A DNA stretch of 64,000 nt. It comes from AWTP1-13 sp033764875. Lineage in GTDB: Bacteria > Pseudomonadota > Alphaproteobacteria > Rhizobiales > Hyphomicrobiaceae. Below the pieces are notes generated by a model. The model did not search any database and was not told where the DNA came from. It worked only from the letters and a program-made list of their open reading frames with translations. This document shows, piece after piece, positions 43,098 to 51,463 of this stretch (within the stretch, counting starts at the first letter, position 1; every line of letters starts with the position of its first letter). The translations under genes were made by a program, and so were the position numbers. The DNA is taken from positions 12,330 through 76,329 of the forward strand of contig JANRIO010000052.1 of assembly GCA_033764875.1 (NCBI GenBank), read 5' to 3'.

Positions 43098-44930
43098 ATG
43101 CAGCAACCCCCAACCTTGGCGGCTCCCATGCGCAAAATCTCGTCTCGGCTTTATCTGCTCGTCGTGCTGTTCGTGCTCGGCTGCGGCGCCCTGTCGGCGG
43201 CGCTCATCTGGCTTGCCAACGAGCGTGCGCAAGCCTCGCGCGAAAAGGCGCTTCAGCAGCTCGTCGACGTCGCCATCGCCGTGCTCGACGCGCACAAGAA
43301 GATGGTCGACGGCGGATCGATGAGCGAGGCCGAGGCGCGCCGGAAGGCATATGCCGTCATCAGCAACATGCGCTTCAACGGCAGCGACTATTTCTTCGTC
43401 AAGGACACGAAGAACATCACGCTGGTCAATCCGGGCAATCCGGCCGTCGTCGGCACCAGCCGCGTCGATGCCGTCGATTCGCGCGGCTATGCGTGGGGCA
43501 AGGTGATGGGCGGGATCGTCGAGAGCCTGGGATCGGGCTACATCAGGTACATCGTCGAGAAGCCCGGCGGCCTGGAGCTCGCCATGAAGACCTCCTACCT
43601 CAAGGGCTACATGCCGTGGCAGCTTTCCGTCGGCACCGGCGTGTACATGGACGACCTGGTGGCAGAGCGCAACAGCGCCATGGTGCAGGCCGGGATGCTC
43701 AGCCTGCTGCTGGCCATCGTTCTGGGCGGCGTGGCGCTGGTCATCTCGCGTGGCATCGTGCGGCCCCTGCACAGCCTCGCCGCCGCCATGGGCCGCATCA
43801 CGCGCGGCGAGGAGGTCTCGGTCGCGGCGGAGGCGGCGCGCGCCGACGAGATCGGCGCCATGGCGCAATCGGTCGTGATCTTCCAGGAGGCCGGCCGGGC
43901 CAAGCAGCGGGCCGAGGCGGAGAGCGAGCAGCACCGCGCCGCAGCCGAGGCCGCGCGCGAGGCGCGCGAGGCCGAGCGGCGCGCGGAGGAGGCGCATGCC
44001 AAGGAGATGGTGTCGGCGCTCAGCATCGCCCTCGACCGCCTGTCGCGCGGCGACCTTGCGTGCGAGATCCGCGAGCCCTTCCATGCCCGTCTCGACGCGC
44101 TGCGCGGCAACTTCAATGCCGCCGTGACGCGACTGCGCGACACGATGCGGGCGGTGGCCGCCTCGTGCCGCAACATGGAGGCCGGCACGAGTGAGATCTC
44201 CGCCGCCGCAGCCGACCTGTCGCGGCGGACGGAGCAGAACGCGGCGAGCATCGAGGAGACGGCCGCCTCGCTCGGCGAGATCGTCGCCACCGTGCGGCGG
44301 ACGGCGGAGAGCGCCCAGCACGCAAAGGAGGTCGTCTCGACCGCCAAGCTCAGCGCCGAGACGGCCGGGCAGATCGTCGACATGACGACGCGCTCCATGG
44401 CCGGCATCGAGAAATCGTCGCAGCAGATCACGCACATCATCAGCGTCATCGACGAGATCGCGTTCCAGACCAACCTGCTCGCGCTCAACGCCGGCGTCGA
44501 GGCGGCGCGGGCGGGCGAGGCCGGGCGCGGCTTCGCCGTCGTCGCCTCGGAGGTGCGGGCGCTGGCCCAGCGCTCGGCGGAGGCGGCCAAGGAGATCAAG
44601 GGGCTGATCGGCACCTCCACCGCGCAGGTGGCGGATGGCGTGACGTTCGTGTCCAAGACGGGGGTGGCGCTGGCCGACATCCTGGCCCAGGTCGACAGCA
44701 TCAACGACATCATCGGCAAGATCGCGGCCGGCGCCAGCGAGCAGGCCAACGGCCTGGCGCAGGTCAACGCCGCCATCGGGGAGATGGACAAGGTCACGCA
44801 GCAGCACGCCGCCATGGTCGAGGAATCGACGGCGGCGAGCCGCAAGCTGTCGGAGGAGGCGTCCAGCCTGGCCGGACTAGCCGGCGGCTTCAAGCTCGAG
44901 GCCGAGGCCCGCACGCGCCGGGCGGCGTAG
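43098..44930 (+). CDS. Methyl-accepting chemotaxis protein with single-Cache sensor
   Basis: 610 residues. First membrane helix about residues 18-40 (LYLLVVLFVLGCGALSAALIW). A periplasmic Cache domain (about 45-195) holds the NGSDYFFVKDTKNI and MPWQLSVGTGVYMDDL motifs of the sCache_2 type. A second helix (AGMLSLLLAIVLGGVALVIS), HAMP, and the signalling domain with IISVIDEIAFQTNLLALNAG follow. sCache_2 receptors often bind small carboxylates, so this could sense lactate- or pyruvate-like compounds; the adjacent hydroxyacid oxidase fits but does not prove this. ATG 43128 is an alternative start. The 172-bp upstream gap is AT-rich, unlike the surroundings. Confidence 0.92.
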   Translation: MQQPPTLAAPMRKISSRLYLLVVLFVLGCGALSAALIWLANERAQASREKALQQLVDVAIAVLDAHKKMVDGGSMSEAEARRKAYAVISNMRFNGSDYFFVKDTKNITLVNPGNPAVVGTSRVDAVDSRGYAWGKVMGGIVESLGSGYIRYIVEKPGGLELAMKTSYLKGYMPWQLSVGTGVYMDDLVAERNSAMVQAGMLSLLLAIVLGGVALVISRGIVRPLHSLAAAMGRITRGEEVSVAAEAARADEIGAMAQSVVIFQEAGRAKQRAEAESEQHRAAAEAAREAREAERRAEEAHAKEMVSALSIALDRLSRGDLACEIREPFHARLDALRGNFNAAVTRLRDTMRAVAASCRNMEAGTSEISAAAADLSRRTEQNAASIEETAASLGEIVATVRRTAESAQHAKEVVSTAKLSAETAGQIVDMTTRSMAGIEKSSQQITHIISVIDEIAFQTNLLALNAGVEAARAGEAGRGFAVVASEVRALAQRSAEAAKEIKGLIGTSTAQVADGVTFVSKTGVALADILAQVDSINDIIGKIAAGASEQANGLAQVNAAIGEMDKVTQQHAAMVEESTAASRKLSEEASSLAGLAGGFKLEAEARTRRAA

Positions 44931-44939
44931 CTCCGCGGA

Positions 44940-46019
44940 TCAGTAGCCTTCCTTCAGCAGCGGGAAGGCGCTGTCGAGCCAGGGGCGGCCCAGCGGCTCG
45001 ACGGCGCGCAGATAGCTGGCATCGAGCCCGGCGAAGGACGTGACGCCCAGCATGCCGAGCGCGCGCATCGCCTCGTCCTGCAGCAGCTCGAGCATGCGCC
45101 GGACGGCCGCGGCGCCGCCCGAGGCCAGGGCCAGCGCCTGCAGCCGGCCGATGCCGACGGCGGTGGCGCCCAGCGCCATGGCCTTGACGATGTCGGTGCC
45201 GCGCAGCACGCCGCCGTCGACGTACACCTCGGCCTTGCCGCCGACGGCGGCGACGACCTCGGGCAGCACGTCGAGACTGCCGAGGCCGTGGTCGAGCTGG
45301 CGGCCGCCGTGGTTGGACACGTAGACGCCCGCAATGCCTTCCTCGACGCAGATGCGGGCGTCCTCGGCGGTGGCGATGCCCTTGATGATGAAGGGCAGCT
45401 TGTAGCGCCTCCTGAGCTTGGCGACGTCGGCCCAGGTGAACCGCGCCTGGTAGTGCTCGAGCGCGTTGTTGCGGCGCGAGGTGGTGATGTGGCGCTTGGC
45501 GAGGTCGCGCTCGCGGCGGCCGTAGTAGTCGAGATCGACGGTGAGGCACAGGGCGACGTAGCCGGCCTTGACGGCGCGCTCGATGTGGTCGTCGACGTAG
45601 GCCTGGTCGCCGCGGATGTAGAGCTGGAAGATCTTCGGGTATCCCGGCGCGGCCTCGGCGACAGCCTCGATGCCGGGCGCGCACACCGAGCTCAGCATGT
45701 GCATGGCGCCGAATTCGGCCGCCGCCCGCGTCGGGGCCGCGCCGCCTTCGGGCGTCATATCCTGCAGCGAGCCGACGGGGGCGAGGATCACCGGCAGCCT
45801 CACCTTGTGCCCCATGATGCGGCCGGAGGTGTCGACCGTCTCGACGTCGCGCAGCACGCGCGGGCGGAAGGCCAGCGCATCGAAGGCGCGGCGATTGCGC
45901 TCCAGCGTGGTCTCGGTCTCGGCGCCGCCGACGATGTAGTCCCAGGTGGCGGCCGACAGATTGGCCTTGGCGGGCCCGACGAACTCGTGGAGGACGGCGT
46001 ATTGCTGGTCTTCGCGCAT
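44940..46019 (-). CDS. FMN-dependent alpha-hydroxy acid oxidase/dehydrogenase
   Basis: About 359 residues, glycolate/lactate oxidase-mandelate dehydrogenase family. FMN barrel landmarks: LPVILAPVGS, FQLYIRGDQAYV (active-site Tyr), the Lys of LPFIIKGIATAEDA, the catalytic His and Arg in VSNHGGRQLDHG, and VYVDGGVLRGTDIVKAMALG. It oxidises a 2-hydroxy acid to the 2-oxo acid. I prefer ATG 46019 because AGGGG is 10 nt upstream; ATG 46028 is three codons earlier and too close to that site. It converges on the chemoreceptor (9-nt gap) and is divergent from the oxaloacetate decarboxylase-like gene. Confidence 0.9.
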   Translation of the reverse strand: MREDQQYAVLHEFVGPAKANLSAATWDYIVGGAETETTLERNRRAFDALAFRPRVLRDVETVDTSGRIMGHKVRLPVILAPVGSLQDMTPEGGAAPTRAAAEFGAMHMLSSVCAPGIEAVAEAAPGYPKIFQLYIRGDQAYVDDHIERAVKAGYVALCLTVDLDYYGRRERDLAKRHITTSRRNNALEHYQARFTWADVAKLRRRYKLPFIIKGIATAEDARICVEEGIAGVYVSNHGGRQLDHGLGSLDVLPEVVAAVGGKAEVYVDGGVLRGTDIVKAMALGATAVGIGRLQALALASGGAAAVRRMLELLQDEAMRALGMLGVTSFAGLDASYLRAVEPLGRPWLDSAFPLLKEGY

Positions 46020-46145
46020 GGCATACATTCCCCTGTGGCGGGGAACAACATAAGCTCGTTCGCGGCGAGGTGAAGGGTCGCGGCGCGATCAGGTGCTTTG
46101 GAGGCGCCGCGCGGCCCCGCGGGAGCCGGCGGGCAGGGAGGCGGC

Positions 46146-47018
46146 ATGGCATCACGGTGGAGCGGGCGGCGGGCGCGGCTGCGCGGCATTCTCGGCGGGG
46201 GGCAATGCGTGCTCCCGGCCTCGGTGCACGACGCCATCTCGGCCAGGATCGCGGCCGACCTCGGCTTCGAGATGGGCATGCTGGCGGGCTCGGTCGCCGC
46301 GCTCACGGTGCTCGGCGCGCCGGACATGATCCTGATCACGCTCAGCGAGCTCGCCGAGCAAGCCCACCGGGTGAGCCGCGGTGCCGACCTGCCGCTGCTG
46401 GTCGACGCCGACCACGGCTACGGCAACGCGCTCAACGTGATGCGGACCGTGGAGGAGCTGGAGGCGGCGGGCGTGGCCGGATTGTCGATCGAGGACACGG
46501 TGCTGCCGCATCCCTTCGGCAGCGGCGGCAGGCCGGCGCTGATCCCGGTCGAGGAGGGCGTCGGCAAGATCAAGGCGGCGCGGGCGGCGCGGGCGGACGC
46601 CGACCTCGTCATTGCGGGGCGGACGAGCGCGGTGGCGATCTCTGGGCTCGACGATGCCATCGCGCGGGCGAAGGCCTACGAGGCGGCCGGCGCGGATGCA
46701 ATGTTCTTCGTCGGCGTGAGGACGCAGGCCGAGCTCGACGCGCTGTGCGCGGCCGTGCGCATTCCCGTCATCCTCGGCGGCGTGCCGAAGGCGCTGCTCG
46801 ACACGGCCATGCTCGCGGAACGCGGCGTGCGCGTGTGCCTCACCGGGCACCAGCCCTTCCAGGCGGCGATCGCGGCCGTGCACGCGACGCTGAAGGCGCT
46901 GCGCGCGGGCACCCCGCCCGATGCGCTCACTGGGCTCGCGACGGCCGAGCTCGCCAGCAGCGCGACGCGGGCCGACGCCTACGCGGCGGCGGTGCGGGCG
47001 TATCTGGAGCGGGGGTGA
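46146..47018 (+). CDS. Oxaloacetate decarboxylase-like member of the ICL/PEP mutase superfamily
   Basis: 290 residues. The Mg-binding segment VDADHGYGNALNVMRTVEEL, GLSIEDTVLPHPFG, and the start GGGQCVLPASVHDAISARIA match the PA4872-type oxaloacetate decarboxylases. The isocitrate-lyase catalytic KKCGH motif is absent, arguing against an isocitrate or methylisocitrate lyase. Probable reaction: oxaloacetate to pyruvate and CO2 in the cytoplasm. ATG 46146 has AGGGAGG 5 nt upstream. It is divergent from the hydroxyacid oxidase, with which it might share control of 2-oxo acids. Confidence 0.85.
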   Translation: MASRWSGRRARLRGILGGGQCVLPASVHDAISARIAADLGFEMGMLAGSVAALTVLGAPDMILITLSELAEQAHRVSRGADLPLLVDADHGYGNALNVMRTVEELEAAGVAGLSIEDTVLPHPFGSGGRPALIPVEEGVGKIKAARAARADADLVIAGRTSAVAISGLDDAIARAKAYEAAGADAMFFVGVRTQAELDALCAAVRIPVILGGVPKALLDTAMLAERGVRVCLTGHQPFQAAIAAVHATLKALRAGTPPDALTGLATAELASSATRADAYAAAVRAYLERG

Positions 47019-47104
47019 GCGCGTCGCACTCCCAACGAGAGCGCCCGACAAGACACTCTCCACCTTACGTTTGCATTTGAACTTGCCCGTCGCCAGGCTC
47101 TCTC

Positions 47105-47300
47105 CGCGGCAAGACCCCGGACAAGCGCGCTTGCGCGCGCTTTCCGGGGACGCAGAACCAGAGGGCCGATTGGCCCCGGCACGCGCAAGCCTTTCAAGCA
47201 GTGCACGATGTGCTTTGCGGTCCCGGACGTCGCGCGCGAGCGCGACGAGCCGGGATCTTGCCCGGCCGCGGCAAGAGCTCCACGCGGCAAGACCCCGGAC
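47105..47300. repeat. GGCAAGACCCCGG repeat (family C), two exact 18-bp copies with hairpins
   Basis: CGCGGCAAGACCCCGGAC occurs identically at 47105-47122 and 47283-47300. Between them lie several GC-rich dyads (for example GCGCGC around 47127-47140 and CGGGATCTTGCCCG near 47252). A related fragment occurs near 55650-55670. This is part of the 974-bp gap 47019-47992, which I read as gene-free and filled by dispersed repeats. Confidence 0.55.
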
Positions 47301-47668
47301 TGGCGCTGACGGAGTGCGATGTATGAGGCGTGCGACGCATGTCGTGTTGCCCGGCACGCGCGCGCGTCCGGGGGATGCAAGATGAGGGAGCGGGGCGCTT
47401 CGGCCAGGCTCATGTGCAAAAGAGGGCGTCCACGCCCCGCGACCTCGCGACGGCGCCCGGGCACGGGTACCAGGCGAGCCGGCTCCGGCTCACGTTCTTT
47501 CCCGGGCAGGCGGTGGGCGATCAGCCGCCACGGCGAGAAGGGCCCTCCGTCCGAGGTCCCGCCGCCCGTCCAATCGAAATGCCTCGCGAGAGCACTCCCT
47601 CGTGGGCGGCGATGGGCGCCATTGTCTCACCGTCCGCGGGAGCGGGGATAGGGAATGCGCCGCCTCTT

Positions 47669-47818
47669 CTCCCTCTCCCCGCTCGCGGGGAGAGGGCCGG
47701 GGTGAGGGGCAGCCGCACACACGGCGCGAGGGCGATGCCGGAAAGACATTCCGGTTTCGGAGCAAGCTCCTGCCCCTCACCCTAGACCTCTCCCCATGAA
47801 GGATGGGGAGAGGGGACC
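47669..47818. repeat. CCTCTCCCC palindromic repeat doublet (family B, copy 2)
   Basis: Forward unit about 47669-47711 (CCCTCTCCCC, GGGGAGAGGG, then GGTGAGGGGCAG) and reverse unit 47771-47818 (GCCCCTCACCC, CCTCTCCCC, GGGGAGAGG), 59 bp apart. The spacer contains a small CCGGAA/TTCCGG hairpin. A decayed third unit lies at about 47882-47922. As at 38674, the element lies just 3' of a leftward gene, here aspS. Confidence 0.7.
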
Positions 47819-47992
47819 GGGCGCATGTGCCTCGGGCCATGGATCGGCCATCACCGTTGCGCGCCAGCGGAAATGCGCCGCCCTCTTCCCTCTCTCCCCG
47901 CCTGCGGGAAGAGGGGATTCGGTCGCATGGGTCTTGTGGGCGCGCCTGGCTACCGGGCGCGTGCGGCGCGCGGCGGGGCGGGGCGGGTACGA

Positions 47993-49870
47993 TCAGCCCT
48001 TCCTCTCCGGGGCCATGACGCGCAGCGACAGCTCGCGCAGCTGCTTGGGCGTCACGTCGCTCGGCGCGCCCATGAGCAGGTCGTTGTTCTGCTGGTTCAT
48101 GGGGAAGATGTTGACCTCGCGCAGATTCTTGGTGCCGGTCAGCAGCATCACGATGCGGTCGATGCCCGCCGCCAGGCCGCCGTGCGGCGGGGCGCCGTAC
48201 TGGAAGGCGCGGTAGAGGCCGCCGAAGCGATCCTCCACGTCCTGGCGCGTCAGGCCCGTCGCCTCGAAGGCCGCCACCATGGTCTCGGGGCGATGGTTGC
48301 GGATGGAGCCCGACGTGATCTCGTAGCCGTTGCAGACGATGTCGTACTGGTTGGCCTTGAGCGCCAGGCGCTCGGCATCGGTGGTGGCCGCGCGCAGCGC
48401 TGCCTCGCCGCCCTTGGGCATGGAGAACGGGTTGTGGGCGAAGTCGATCTTCTTCTCCTCCTCGTTCCACTCGTAGAAGGGGAAGTCGACGATCCAGCAC
48501 AGCGCGAAGGCGCTCTCGTCGACGAGCTTGAGCTCGCGGCCGATCTCGTCGCGGGCAAGGCCGGCGAACTTGTAGAAGCGGGCGGGATCGCCCGCCGTGA
48601 AGAAGCAGGCGTCGCCCGTCTTCAGGCCCATCTGCTTCTGGATCGCCGCGGCGCGCTCGGGCCCGACGTTCTTGGCGATGGGGCCGGCGCCGGCCGCGCC
48701 TTCCTCCTCGCGCCAGAAGATGTAGCCCAGCCCCGGCTGGCCCTCGCGCTGGGCCCAGCCGTTCATGCGGTCGCAGAAGGCGCGGGAGCCGCCGCCCTTG
48801 GCGGGGATCGCCCAGACGCGGACCTTGGGGTCCTTCTCGATCATCCCGGCGAAGACCTTGAAGCCCGAGCCGCGGAAATGCTCGGTGACGTCGGCCATCT
48901 CGATGGGGTTGCGCAGGTCGGGCTTGTCGGTGCCGTACTTGGCTATGGCCTCGTCGAAGGGAATGCGCGGCCAGCCCTTGGTCACCGTCTTGCCGTTGGC
49001 GAACTCCTCGAAAATGCCGGTGAGGATCGGCTCCATGGTCTGGAACACGTCCTCCTGCTCGACGAAGCTCATCTCGACGTCGAGCTGGTAGAACTCGGTG
49101 GTGCGGTCGGCGCGCGGGTCCTCGTCGCGGAAGCAGGGCGCGATCTGGAAATAGCGGTCGAAGCCCGAGACCATGAGCAGCTGCTTGTACTGCTGGGGGG
49201 CCTGCGGCAGGGCGTAGAACTTGCCCGGATGGATGCGGGAGGGCACCAGGAAGTCGCGCGCGCCCTCGGGCGAGGACGCGGTCATGATGGGGGTGTCGAA
49301 CTCGTTGAAGCCCGCCGCCTCCATGCGCCGGCGGATCGACCGGATGACGGCGAGCTTGGTCATGATGTTCTTGTGCAGCGTCTCGCGGCGCAGGTCGAGG
49401 AAGCGGTACTGCAGGCGCAGGTCCTCGGGGTAGTCGGGCTCGCCGAACACCGGCACGGGAAGCTCCTTGGCCTCCGACAGCACCTCGATCTCGGTGGCGT
49501 ACAGCTCCACCTCGCCCGTCGGCATCTCCGGGTTGGTGGTGCCCTCGGGGCGCACGCGGACGCGGCCGTCGACGCGGATGACCCACTCGGAGCGCACCTT
49601 CTCGGCCATCTTGAAGGCGGCCGAATCGGGATCGGCCACCACCTGGGTCAGGCCGTAGTGGTCGCGCAGGTCGATGAACAGGACGCCGCCGTGGTCGCGC
49701 ACGCGATGCACCCAGCCGGACAGGCGCACGGTGCTGCCGGCGTCGGACTTGCGCAGGCCGCCGCAGGTATGGGTGCGGTAGCGGTGCATCGCGGTCGGCG
49801 CTGCCTGCGGTCCGGCGCCGGTCGCGCCGGCGGATCTGCTCGTCTCTGCCATGGTGGTGATGCTTTTCAT
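47993..49870 (-). CDS. aspS: Aspartyl-tRNA synthetase
   Basis: 625 residues, bacterial-type class IIb synthetase that charges tRNA-Asp (in many alphaproteobacteria also tRNA-Asn). Order: OB-fold anticodon domain (RYRTHTCGGLRKSDAGSTVR, VHRVRDHGGVLFIDLRD); motif 1 near RFLDLRR; motif 2 QIAPCFRDEDPRADR; the bacterial GAD insertion; motif 3 GGLAAGIDRIVMLLTG. About 27 residues precede the conserved MHRYRTHTCGG, so the true start may be that Met near 49789. I keep the longer form because the region is open and begins with ATG. Divergent from rnd. Confidence 0.95.
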   Translation of the reverse strand: MKSITTMAETSRSAGATGAGPQAAPTAMHRYRTHTCGGLRKSDAGSTVRLSGWVHRVRDHGGVLFIDLRDHYGLTQVVADPDSAAFKMAEKVRSEWVIRVDGRVRVRPEGTTNPEMPTGEVELYATEIEVLSEAKELPVPVFGEPDYPEDLRLQYRFLDLRRETLHKNIMTKLAVIRSIRRRMEAAGFNEFDTPIMTASSPEGARDFLVPSRIHPGKFYALPQAPQQYKQLLMVSGFDRYFQIAPCFRDEDPRADRTTEFYQLDVEMSFVEQEDVFQTMEPILTGIFEEFANGKTVTKGWPRIPFDEAIAKYGTDKPDLRNPIEMADVTEHFRGSGFKVFAGMIEKDPKVRVWAIPAKGGGSRAFCDRMNGWAQREGQPGLGYIFWREEEGAAGAGPIAKNVGPERAAAIQKQMGLKTGDACFFTAGDPARFYKFAGLARDEIGRELKLVDESAFALCWIVDFPFYEWNEEEKKIDFAHNPFSMPKGGEAALRAATTDAERLALKANQYDIVCNGYEITSGSIRNHRPETMVAAFEATGLTRQDVEDRFGGLYRAFQYGAPPHGGLAAGIDRIVMLLTGTKNLREVNIFPMNQQNNDLLMGAPSDVTPKQLRELSLRVMAPERKG

Positions 49871-50186
49871 CCTGCCGGGAATTGCGGGCCGTAGAGCACA
49901 CGGTGGGCCCCCGTTGTCAAGGATCGCCGGCCGGGGCGCGGGCAGGCCCGGCGGCCGCTTCCGCCCCGGCGCGGAGGCCGGGCGGACCCGGCCGAGCGTT
50001 TTGACATCAAAGCCTTATGGAGGCGGCCGGCGACGCGCTGATGCGGCGGCAGCGGCAACGCGAGCCGGCGCGGTCCAACGCCGAAGCTGCACAAGGGGCA
50101 GGCAGCGACCACCGGGCCCGGCCGGGCGCCCGGATTGCCCGATGCAAGCGTGCGACACTTGTGACGTCCGGGCAACGCCGTGAGGG

Positions 50187-50216
50187 GCGACAACGGACGG
50201 GAAATCAGGCTATAAC
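50187..50216 (+). promoter_or_regulatory. Candidate promoter of rnd, possibly giving a leaderless mRNA
   Basis: GCGACA at 50187-50192 and TATAAC at 50211-50216 are spaced 18 bp. The -10 box ends only 9 nt before the rnd ATG and I see no ribosome binding site, so the transcript may begin at or next to the start codon. The rest of the 355-bp aspS-rnd gap (49871-50225) shows no gene; a TTGACA lies near 50004 without a good -10. Confidence 0.4.
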
Positions 50217-50225
50217 GCGGCGCGC

Positions 50226-51392
50226 ATGCGCCTGATCACAAACACACAAGACCTCGCCCGAGCCTGCTCCGACCTTGCCCGCAACGACTTCGTCGCTGTG
50301 GACACGGAGTTCATTCGCGAGCAGACGTTCTGGCCGAGGCTCTGCCTGATCCAGATGGCCGGGCCCGACACGGAGGCGCTGGTCGATCCGCTGGCGCCGG
50401 GCATCGACCTCAAGCCGTTCTACGAGCTGATGGCGGACACGCGCGTGGCCAAGGTGTTCCACGCGGCGCGGCAGGACGTGGAGATCGTCTGGAACCAGGC
50501 GCAGACGATCCCGACGCCGATGTTCGACACGCAGGTGGCGGCGATGGTGTGCGGGTTCGGCGAATCGGTCAGCTACGTCAACCTGGTCAAGCAGGTGCTG
50601 GGGCGCGACCTCGACAAGACCTCGCGCTTCACCGACTGGTCGCGGCGGCCCCTGTCGCAGAGCCAGCTCACCTACGCGCTGGGCGACGTCACGCACCTGC
50701 GCGACCTGTACCCCAAGATCAAGGCGGAGCTGGAGGCGACGGGGCGCAGCAACTGGCTCGACGAGGAGATGGCGGACCTGATCGATCCCGCCACCTACCG
50801 CGCCGATCCCGAGCACGCCTGGCAGCGCCTGAAGCTGCGCGTCAAGAACCGCAAGGCGCTCGCCGTGCTGATGGAGATCGCCGCCTGGCGCGAGCGGGCG
50901 GCGCAGGCGCAGGACGTGCCGCGCAACCGCATCCTCAGGGACGAGGCCCTCTACGACATCGTCAGCCACGCGCCGACGACGCCGGAGAAGCTGTCGGAGC
51001 TGAGGACGCTGAGCGAGGGCTTCTCGCGCTCGGCGCGGGCGCGCGAGATCATCGAGGCGGTGCAGAAGGGCCTGGCGCGCGATCCGCGCACGGTGCCGCC
51101 GTTGCGCTCGGGCGTGCCGCTGCCGGCCGAGAAGGTGGCGCTGGTCGACCTGCTGCGCGTGCTGCTCAAGAGCTGCGCGGCGCGCAACAAGGTGGCGCCG
51201 CGGCTGGTCGCCGACGGCGACGACCTGGAGCGCCTCGCCGTCGAGGACAATCCCGACATCCCGGCCATGCGCGGCTGGCGCTTCGACCTGTTCGGGGCGC
51301 TGGTGGCGCAGATGAAGCGGGGCGAGCTCGCCCTGCGCGTCGAGAACGGCGAGGTGGTCGCCGTGCCGGTCGGGCCGCCACAGACCTCCTGA
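50226..51392 (+). CDS. rnd: Ribonuclease D
   Basis: 388 residues. A 3'-5' exonuclease of the DEDD family that trims tRNA precursors. ExoI is DFVAVDTEFIRE, ExoII includes KVFHAARQDVEIVW, and ExoIII YALGDVTHLRDLYP supplies the last Asp with the catalytic Tyr of the DEDDy type. An HRDC domain follows at about residues 205-285 (LAVLMEIAAWRERAAQAQDVPRNRILRDE). Length is typical. Divergent from aspS and convergent with the MATE gene. Confidence 0.95.
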   Translation: MRLITNTQDLARACSDLARNDFVAVDTEFIREQTFWPRLCLIQMAGPDTEALVDPLAPGIDLKPFYELMADTRVAKVFHAARQDVEIVWNQAQTIPTPMFDTQVAAMVCGFGESVSYVNLVKQVLGRDLDKTSRFTDWSRRPLSQSQLTYALGDVTHLRDLYPKIKAELEATGRSNWLDEEMADLIDPATYRADPEHAWQRLKLRVKNRKALAVLMEIAAWRERAAQAQDVPRNRILRDEALYDIVSHAPTTPEKLSELRTLSEGFSRSARAREIIEAVQKGLARDPRTVPPLRSGVPLPAEKVALVDLLRVLLKSCAARNKVAPRLVADGDDLERLAVEDNPDIPAMRGWRFDLFGALVAQMKRGELALRVENGEVVAVPVGPPQTS

Positions 51393-51408
51393 GGCCTTCG
51401 CCGGCTCC

Positions 51409-51430
51409 GTTGCTGCGGCAACGCAGCAGC
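51409..51430. terminator. Bidirectional hairpin between convergent rnd and MATE genes
   Basis: TGCTGCG (51411-51417) and CGCAGCA (51422-51428) pair perfectly around the loop GCAA. The stem extends by a T-G and a G-C pair to 51409/51430, giving 9 bp. It sits in the 71-bp gap between two stops. No T-tract. Confidence 0.45.
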
Positions 51431-51463
51431 GCGATGCTCCCTCGATCCCTTGCCTCCGGCCGC

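Noticed and set aside
46146..47018. Isocitrate or 2-methylisocitrate lyase
   Set aside because: The KKCGH catalytic motif is absent and the sequence fits oxaloacetate decarboxylase-type members better.
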